Of a stretch of DNA of 11,641 nucleotides, positions 7,562 to 11,641 are shown in pieces (positions within the stretch are counted from its first letter, which is position 1; the number at the start of each line of letters is the position of its first letter). This DNA is from Desulfobacterales bacterium. Its GTDB lineage: Bacteria; Desulfobacterota; DSM-4660; Desulfatiglandales; JALVZP01. The notes under the pieces were generated by a model. It had not been told where the DNA came from. It was given only the letters and a program-made list of their open reading frames with translations, and did not search any database. The translations under genes were made by a program, and so were the position numbers. Location of the stretch: the NCBI GenBank assembly GCA_027064285.1, contig JAMOPX010000150.1, forward strand, positions 1 to 11,641, given 5' to 3'.

Positions 7562-8151
7562 GCTCCCCAACAGATGAGATTACAGGTATTATACTTGCAG
7601 GTGGAAAAAGCCTGAGATATGGGCAGGACAAGGCTTTTATCTCTTTAAACGGTAAGTTCCTGATAGATAAGGTCATTTCTGTAATGAAGCAGGTCTTTCA
7701 GAATGTAATCATAATAGCTAATGAACAAAAAAAATATTCAGGATTTGGTCTGCCTGTATATGAAGACATAATCAAAGGTATAGGTCCTATTGGAGGAATA
7801 CTTACTGGAATAACCTACATTCAAAAAACCGCAGGATTTTTTGTTGCATGTGATATGCCTTTTCTGAATCCTGAACTCATAGCTTATATGGTTAAGATAA
7901 GAAATGGATTTGACGTGGTAATCCCCAAAATCGGCAAAAACATAGAACCACTTCATGCCATATATACAAAAAATTGTCTGCCTCACATAAAGGAAACTAT
8001 ATATAAAAAAGCATATGGGATACGAACCTTTTTTTCAAAGGTGTCTGTTAGATATGTAGAGAAAAAAGAAATAGTAATCTATGATCCAGAGCTGAAATTT
8101 TTGGTTAACATTAATACGCCTGAAGATATGAGGACCTTCTCCAAGCCATGA
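7558..8151 (+). CDS. mobA: Molybdenum cofactor guanylyltransferase MobA
   Basis: This 197-residue cytoplasmic enzyme attaches GMP from GTP to Mo-molybdopterin, making the guanine dinucleotide cofactor of DMSO-reductase-family molybdo- and tungsto-enzymes. The diagnostic nucleotide-binding motif LAGGKSLRYGQDK spans residues 13-25. IKGIGPIGGI at 72-81 and the metal-binding Asp99 in ACDMPF follow, and NINTPED near the C-terminus is also typical. The length is normal. Its ATG overlaps the stop of uxs, and no Shine-Dalgarno is visible, so coupled translation is likely. Its own stop again lies in an ATGA, but the frame opened there (8148-8459) is not a believable gene: it crosses the structured RNA of the inserted iscB element. 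It implies that the organism makes bis-MGD enzymes, common in anaerobic respirers. Confidence 0.92.
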   Translation: MSSPTDEITGIILAGGKSLRYGQDKAFISLNGKFLIDKVISVMKQVFQNVIIIANEQKKYSGFGLPVYEDIIKGIGPIGGILTGITYIQKTAGFFVACDMPFLNPELIAYMVKIRNGFDVVIPKIGKNIEPLHAIYTKNCLPHIKETIYKKAYGIRTFFSKVSVRYVEKKEIVIYDPELKFLVNINTPEDMRTFSKP

Positions 8152-8164
8152 GCTTTTATGGGAG

Positions 8165-8459
8165 TTTTCATTACGGTTTGGATGGGTCTGAGGTGGAGGT
8201 AGTCCTGATGAAGGATAAGCTGAACCTGCCGAACAGGAAGGTAGGAGGTGAAGAGGAGAGGGAATTCCTTTCCCGCTACCTACGTTCTGTAGTTGTCCAT
8301 AAGGACAGACACCCTGGAGTGGAGCACCAGCTCCAGGCTCTGTTGGTGGTGGGAGACGAAACTCAGCCTGAGATGGTGTTGGTGAACACTCTCATCACTG
8401 TTAGAGACTACGGGACTTCACCGAGGTGCAGTTTAACCCCTTTATGGGAGGTAGCTTAA
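8165..8459 (+). ncRNA. HEARO / omega RNA, guide RNA of IscB
   Basis: The position directly upstream of iscB, the G+C richness and the folding potential identify the IscB guide RNA. A long-range closing stem pairs 8192-8196 with 8418-8422 and 8201-8205 with 8413-8417; an alternative or pseudoknot helix pairs 8199-8204 with 8406-8411 (GTAGTC/GACTAC). Hairpins: CCTG/CAGG 8225-8237; GTAGG/CCTAC 8241-8245 with 8279-8283, enclosing GGGAA/TTCCC 8260-8274; TGTCC/GGACA 8294-8307; a long stem 8313-8319 with 8331-8337 extended by TGG/CCA; and GTGTT/AACAC 8376-8389. In this family the guide is at the 5' end and comes from DNA flanking the element's left end, so it should lie within about 8150-8190. The exact 5' and 3' ends are not determined; the 3' part reaches the iscB ribosome-binding site. 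Confidence 0.8.
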
Positions 8460-9650
8460 ATGCCAATTAAACAGATAAAAGTTTTTGTAGTGGATGCAGA
8501 AGAGAAACCGCTGCTACCTACTACACCTGCAAGGGCAAGAATACTTCTAAAGAAGGGTAAAGCTAAGGTTTACAGAATGATTCCCTTTACCATTCAGTTA
8601 AGCAAGGTTATTAACGACCCTGCTGGAAAATTTACTGCCTCTGTTGATGATGGAGCTAAATGGGTAGGAATTGCTGTAAAAGGGAAAGATGAAATTGTTT
8701 TTGTAGCTAATGTGAGACTCAGGCAAGATGTAGGCAGAAAAGTCAAAGAAAGAGCAATGTATCGTAGAAACAGAAGGAGCAGGTTAAAGTATAGACCTGC
8801 AAGGTTTTTGAACAGGAAGAGAGCTAAAGACTGGCTACCACCGTCTATCAGATATAGAAAAGAAGTTGTTTTGAGAATCCTCAATGACTTAAAGAAATTT
8901 CTCAACATTACGGAAGTTGTTATTGAACAGGTCAGATTTGACATTTCTTCTCTTGTAGCTGGAAGAAAACTTGTAGGAGCAGAATTCCAACAGAAAAGAT
9001 ATGAAGGAAGAAGCTTTAGAGAAAAAGTTCTTAAAAGAGACAATTACACCTGTCAGATTTGTGGAATCAAAGAGAATCTTGAAGCTCATCACATAATTCC
9101 AAAAAGCAAAGGAGGAACGAATCTTGTAGAGAATGGAATTACCCTCTGTAAGGACTGTCACAGAGCAGTTCATGAAGGAAAGATAAAAATAACTGCTAAT
9201 ATTCTTTTCTTAAAAGCTCCATCAGCAATTCAGCAAGGAAAGTGGTGGTTATACAGGAAGTTAAAGGAACAGTTTAAAAAAGTAGAAATAACTTTTGGTT
9301 ATCTAACAAAGAAGAAGAGAGAAAAACTCAATCTTCCTAAGGACCATTATGCAGATGCTTGTGCAATGCTTAACTGCAATCATGTAGTTTCTCCTGTTTA
9401 TCTCCTCCTTCCACGAAGAAGGAGACCTGAGATAAACAACTCCACAAAGAAGCATGAAGAATATAGAGGATTCAGACACTTTGATCTTGTAGTTGCTTAT
9501 CATAGAACTAAAGGGAAGGTGATAGGGTGTGTGAGGAGTTTAAAGAAAAGAGGGTTAGCTTTAAGAACTAAGTTTTCAAATAACTTTGTAGTTGGATACA
9601 CGAAAAGCAGACTACTCTGGAGACCAAAAGGGTTAGTGTATGTGTTGTGA
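8460..9650 (+). CDS. iscB: IscB RNA-guided endonuclease (RuvC + HNH), apparently intact
   Basis: This 396-residue nuclease belongs to the family ancestral to Cas9 and cuts DNA under direction of the RNA encoded just upstream. The N-terminal PLMP domain shows PLLPTTPARAR at 17-27. RuvC-I has Asp63 in SVDDGAKWVGIA (the usual Pro after Asp is Asp64 here). The Arg-rich bridge helix follows at about 101-122, and RuvC-II has Glu156 in VVIEQVRFD. The HNH domain at about 185-240 shows Cys198-x-x-Cys201, His210-His211, Asn221 and Cys230-x-x-Cys233-His234. RuvC-III has His296 and Asp299 in DHYADA. A basic C-terminal target-interaction domain starts near PRRRR at 318. All expected catalytic residues are present and no frameshift is seen. 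GGGAGGT at 8446-8452 lies 7 nt before the ATG. The length is typical of IscB, and there is no REC lobe as in Cas9. Confidence 0.93.
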   Translation: MPIKQIKVFVVDAEEKPLLPTTPARARILLKKGKAKVYRMIPFTIQLSKVINDPAGKFTASVDDGAKWVGIAVKGKDEIVFVANVRLRQDVGRKVKERAMYRRNRRSRLKYRPARFLNRKRAKDWLPPSIRYRKEVVLRILNDLKKFLNITEVVIEQVRFDISSLVAGRKLVGAEFQQKRYEGRSFREKVLKRDNYTCQICGIKENLEAHHIIPKSKGGTNLVENGITLCKDCHRAVHEGKIKITANILFLKAPSAIQQGKWWLYRKLKEQFKKVEITFGYLTKKKREKLNLPKDHYADACAMLNCNHVVSPVYLLLPRRRRPEINNSTKKHEEYRGFRHFDLVVAYHRTKGKVIGCVRSLKKRGLALRTKFSNNFVVGYTKSRLLWRPKGLVYVL

Positions 9651-9680
9651 AAGCTAACAAAAGCTAAAGAAAGCTAATAA
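9651..9680 (+). repeat. Three AAGCTAA decamers at the right end of the iscB element
   Basis: AAGCTAACAA, AAGCTAAAGA and AAGCTAATAA follow one another directly after the iscB stop; AAGCTAA is invariant with a period of 10. The third unit runs into ATAAA (9677-9681). A copy of AGCTTTT, the complement of AAAAGCT, occurs at 8151-8157 on the left side. The array may be part of the element's right end; no stem-loop of the usual IS200/IS605 kind is obvious. Confidence 0.7.
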
Positions 9681-9714
9681 AAATCCAATCTGTTTGTGAG
9701 GAGGTTAAAACTAA

Positions 9715-10755
9715 ATGCTTGAGCTAATTTTATCTGTAACCCTTGCAATAGTTATATCTGCTGGGTGTTCCCTGTGTGAAGCAGTACTCTATTCTGTGCC
9801 ACTCAGATATATAGAAACCTTAGCCAGTTCAGGAAGCAGGGTTGGAAAGATATTTAAAGAATTTAAAGAAAACATAGACAGACCAATTGGAGCCATACTT
9901 TCTCTCAACACCATAGCAAATACCGCTGGTGCTGCCTTTGCTGGTTCTGCTGCAAGTGCTCTTTTTGGACATGAAAGCCTCACCTATTTTTCTATCCTGT
10001 TTACCCTTGCCATACTAATATTTTCTGAGATAGTCCCAAAAACAGCAGGCGTGGTTTATTATAAGATTTTTATGCCCATGGTAGCATATTCTCTAAAGGT
10101 GCTTGTATGGATCATGGCTCCTGCTATATGGCTCAGTAGCCTTATAACAAGGCTTATTGCAAAAGAGAAAGTGCAAGAGTCTGTAACAGCTGAAGAGCTG
10201 AGAATAATGGCACATATAAGTCTTAAAACAGGAGGAATAAAACCATTCCAAAAAGAGATGATAGACAACATACTGAGTCTTCATCACAAAATGGTAAAGG
10301 ATGTTATGACTCCAAGAACCGTCATATTCTCTCTAAGTGAACACATGACATTGGAAGAAGTAAGCAGGCTAAATATAAAATGGGAACACAGCAGAATCCC
10401 TGTTTATGACAAAGATCCAGAAGACATTGTTGGAATAGTGTTAGTAAAGGACATATTTATCCAGCTTGTAAAGGGAAACAAACATATGAAGTTGACTCAG
10501 TTGATGAGATCTGCCCATTTTGTGGTTGAATTAGCAAAACTCAGCGAGGTTCTCATGGAGTTCTTGGAAAGAAGAGAACACATGTTTATAGTACTGGACG
10601 AATACGGTGGTCTTGCAGGATTGATCACCCTTGAAGATATCTTAGAAGATATCTTAGGAAGAGAAATAGTAGATGAATCTGATGAAGTGGAAGATAAAAG
10701 AGAGCTTGCAAGACAAAGAAGAAAAGAGCTTATTCAAAAATGGGGAAATGCGTAG
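9715..10755 (+). CDS. CNNM/DUF21 membrane protein with CBS pair (HlyC/CorC-like)
   Basis: This 346-residue inner-membrane protein belongs to the CNNM/CorB group linked to magnesium or other divalent cation transport. The transmembrane CNNM domain spans about 1-150, with hydrophobic runs at 3-20, 58-82, 90-107 and 118-146 and the signature FSEIVPKTAG at 103-112. A tandem CBS pair follows: DVMTPR at 196-201, HSRIPVYDKDPEDIVGIV at 225-242 and FIVLDEYGGLAGLITLEDI at 291-309. The chain ends soon after the second CBS domain, so the C-terminal CorC/HlyC domain of longer relatives is absent, as in many short members. GAGGAGG at 9698-9704 lies 10 nt before the ATG and sits outside the iscB element, so expression of this gene should survive the insertion. 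The last 8 nt overlap the next gene. Whether it exports or imports Mg2+ cannot be told from sequence. Confidence 0.9.
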   Translation: MLELILSVTLAIVISAGCSLCEAVLYSVPLRYIETLASSGSRVGKIFKEFKENIDRPIGAILSLNTIANTAGAAFAGSAASALFGHESLTYFSILFTLAILIFSEIVPKTAGVVYYKIFMPMVAYSLKVLVWIMAPAIWLSSLITRLIAKEKVQESVTAEELRIMAHISLKTGGIKPFQKEMIDNILSLHHKMVKDVMTPRTVIFSLSEHMTLEEVSRLNIKWEHSRIPVYDKDPEDIVGIVLVKDIFIQLVKGNKHMKLTQLMRSAHFVVELAKLSEVLMEFLERREHMFIVLDEYGGLAGLITLEDILEDILGREIVDESDEVEDKRELARQRRKELIQKWGNA

Positions 10756-11533
10756 CCCAATCTTATGTATGCCTGACAATGAAAAAAGCTGTTTTGCGTG
10801 CTGCCCTCCTATAAGGCCGAAAGGATACGAACACATACAGTACAAAAATATTATCAAAAGAATCCTGAGAGAAAATACTCGCTCTTTTAAACCTACGGAG
10901 AAACCTATAACAGGATATAGTTGCTGGGCACTTGGCTACTTAGATGAGCAATTCAGGCTTGTGGGTTGTCTGCTTCATCCTGCAAAAAATAATGGACAAG
11001 ACCTGAGATACCTGACAGGATATGGAGATAAATGCAGAAGGGAATATTGCTTAGAAGCAAAAATATTTTCTGAACTAAGCAATAAGACAAAGATATTTTT
11101 GCTACAGTTTTCAGATGGAATGGATTCATTTATTTACTCAAGCAGGGTCAAAAATCCCTTGTTTCGTCTTCTCAGATGGGGAAAGGATATACTGGAGCAT
11201 ATAGCAGAAAAAGAACCTAACAGAATAAGCCTGATCAAACTTAAGCAAAAATATCCTTTTCTTAAAATTCAAAAAGACCCAAGAGCTATAGCATACCCTG
11301 TAAAGGAGATGTTAAAAAAAGGTTGTGTGCCAGATTTAAAAGAAATTTCTCTGTTTTTAAATCAAGCCAACAGGTTGGTAAAATATACAGGTCCTTTCCT
11401 TGAACAGAAATATACCCATCTTCTTCCAATGGACAGAGATTTCTTAGATTTTATAAGACTTGGGCTTGGCATAAAAAAGATCAGCTATAAAGAAGCCATG
11501 AGCTTAAAAGTGAACATATCCTCTTATTTCTAA
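10748..11533 (+). CDS. Uncharacterised cysteine-rich protein, possible metal or Fe-S binder
   Basis: This 261-residue protein is soluble, with no signal peptide or membrane segment. I chose the ATG at 10748, which overlaps the CNNM stop by 8 nt and has a G-run (GGGG, 10742-10745) just upstream. The frame is open back to an ATG at 10673, but that start lies deep inside the CNNM gene; an ATG at 10769 is the alternative. Numbered from 10748, cysteines cluster in the N-terminal third: one in SPILCMP, three in SCFACCPPIRP, one in GYSCWALG, one in VGCLLHP and two in DKCRREYCLE. The layout recalls small YkgJ-like or other metal-binding domains. From memory, proteins with this CxxCC / GCxxHP / CxxxxC order are conserved hypotheticals in Desulfobacterota-like genomes. 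The helical remainder (about 110-261) has no recognised motif. Function unknown. Its end overlaps a convergent minus-strand gene by 30 bp. Confidence 0.75.
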   Translation: MRSPILCMPDNEKSCFACCPPIRPKGYEHIQYKNIIKRILRENTRSFKPTEKPITGYSCWALGYLDEQFRLVGCLLHPAKNNGQDLRYLTGYGDKCRREYCLEAKIFSELSNKTKIFLLQFSDGMDSFIYSSRVKNPLFRLLRWGKDILEHIAEKEPNRISLIKLKQKYPFLKIQKDPRAIAYPVKEMLKKGCVPDLKEISLFLNQANRLVKYTGPFLEQKYTHLLPMDRDFLDFIRLGLGIKKISYKEAMSLKVNISSYF

Positions 11534-11641
11534 AAGCTTAGTATCTCCATGTGAGATAAGCCTGATGCCCTTTTCTTCTGTGATCTTGCCTATATTATAA
11601 TAAGAAAGCCTGTTTTTTTTAAACAGTGTTTCAAACTCTTT
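11504..11641 (-). CDS. C-terminal fragment of minus-strand gene, possibly PurL/AIR-synthase type
   Basis: The reverse strand is open from the window edge (11641) to a TAA at 11504-11506, giving 45 residues with no start in view. The peptide contains FETLFKKNRLSYYNIGKIT and then EEKGIRLISHGDTKLLEI. The pattern of a helix, then an IG-x-(V/I)-T strand, then a short hairpin ending in a Leu/Ile-rich strand resembles the C-terminus of PurM/PurL-type AIR-synthase domains. This assignment is tentative because only the tail is visible. The gene converges on the cysteine-rich gene, and the two coding ends overlap by 30 bp; I see no terminator hairpin between them. Confidence 0.5.
   Translation of the reverse strand, partial: KEFETLFKKNRLSYYNIGKITEEKGIRLISHGDTKLLEIRGYVHF

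Larger units (their letters stand above)
8160..9676 (+). mobile_element. iscB element (IS200/IS605-associated, no transposase)
   Basis: The element consists of a structured RNA followed by iscB and lies between mobA and the CNNM gene, interrupting neither. About 55% G+C in the RNA core (33 of 60 bases in each of 8221-8280 and 8281-8340) contrasts with 30-40% in neighbouring coding lines that I counted. No tnpA Y1 transposase is present, so movement would need one elsewhere. The right boundary is placed before ATAAA at 9677-9681 because IscB/HEARO elements are known to sit next to ATAAA-like motifs (from memory). The left boundary is uncertain, between about 8155 and 8190. Confidence 0.65.

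Noticed and set aside
8148..8459. 103-residue forward frame opening at the ATGA of mobA and ending just before iscB
   Set aside because: It coincides with the G+C-rich, highly structured guide RNA of the iscB element. The peptide has no recognisable domain, and its openness follows from base composition. It is the kind of ORF often miscalled over HEARO RNAs.
8594..9043. 149-residue minus-strand frame inside iscB
   Set aside because: It is fully antisense to a clearly conserved nuclease domain. Its Leu/Ser/Phe-rich composition is what the reverse strand of Lys/Arg-rich coding DNA gives.
8160..9676. CRISPR-Cas type II or V locus
   Set aside because: The RuvC/HNH protein has only 396 residues, carries a PLMP N-terminal domain and no REC lobe. 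There is no repeat-spacer array and no cas1/cas2 in the window; IscB fits fully.
10673..10747. Earlier in-frame ATG giving the cysteine-rich protein 25 extra residues
   Set aside because: It lies well inside the CNNM coding sequence and encodes a low-complexity Lys/Glu-rich shadow of that gene. The ATG at 10748 gives the usual short operon overlap.

Overview
This is an AT-rich bacterial window (roughly one third G+C by eye; the first 360 bases are much poorer in G+C). It probably comes from a thermophilic, low-GC, Gram-negative anaerobe. The Lys/Ile-rich proteins, a fervidolysin-like subtilase, two exported DUF3857 proteins, a molybdenum-cofactor guanylyltransferase and a cysteine-rich protein of a type I associate with Desulfobacterota, Thermodesulfobacteria and Nitrospirota point that way. 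The lineage is inferred from gene content only; no rRNA or other marker is present.

Layout. Bases 1-361 hold one doubtful short ORF, an exact 17-bp tandem duplication and an 11-bp inverted repeat ahead of a strong Shine-Dalgarno site. Bases 362-1975 encode a secreted S8 (subtilisin-like) protease with signal peptide, propeptide, intact catalytic residues and a C-terminal beta domain. The 517-bp gap at 1976-2492 is rich in structure: a 95-bp segment with 14-bp terminal inverted repeats, a terminator-like hairpin, an 11-bp direct repeat, a good sigma-70 promoter (TTGCCA-17-TATAGT) and a foldable leader starting at the predicted transcript start.

From 2493 a tightly packed forward gene run begins: two DUF3857/transglutaminase-fold paralogues (the first with a complete Cys-His-Asp triad, the second apparently a pseudoenzyme), a UDP-glucuronate decarboxylase, and mobA. 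ATGA overlaps link three of these four genes. A CNNM/CBS membrane protein and a cysteine-rich protein of unknown function continue the run at 9715-11533. A minus-strand gene enters from the right edge and overlaps the last gene tail to tail.

Between mobA and the CNNM gene sits a compact mobile element (about 8160-9676). It carries a G+C-rich structured RNA (HEARO/omega RNA class) followed by an intact iscB, the RNA-guided RuvC/HNH nuclease family ancestral to Cas9. No TnpA transposase is visible, so the element would have to be mobilised in trans. It lies between two genes of the operon without breaking either. Its right side ends in three AAGCTAA-containing decamers and an ATAAA motif that could be the target-adjacent motif of the filled site. 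This RNA-guided element is the most notable system in the window; the family is known, but the guide, the insertion site and the overlap of RNA with the iscB ribosome-binding site are specific to this locus.
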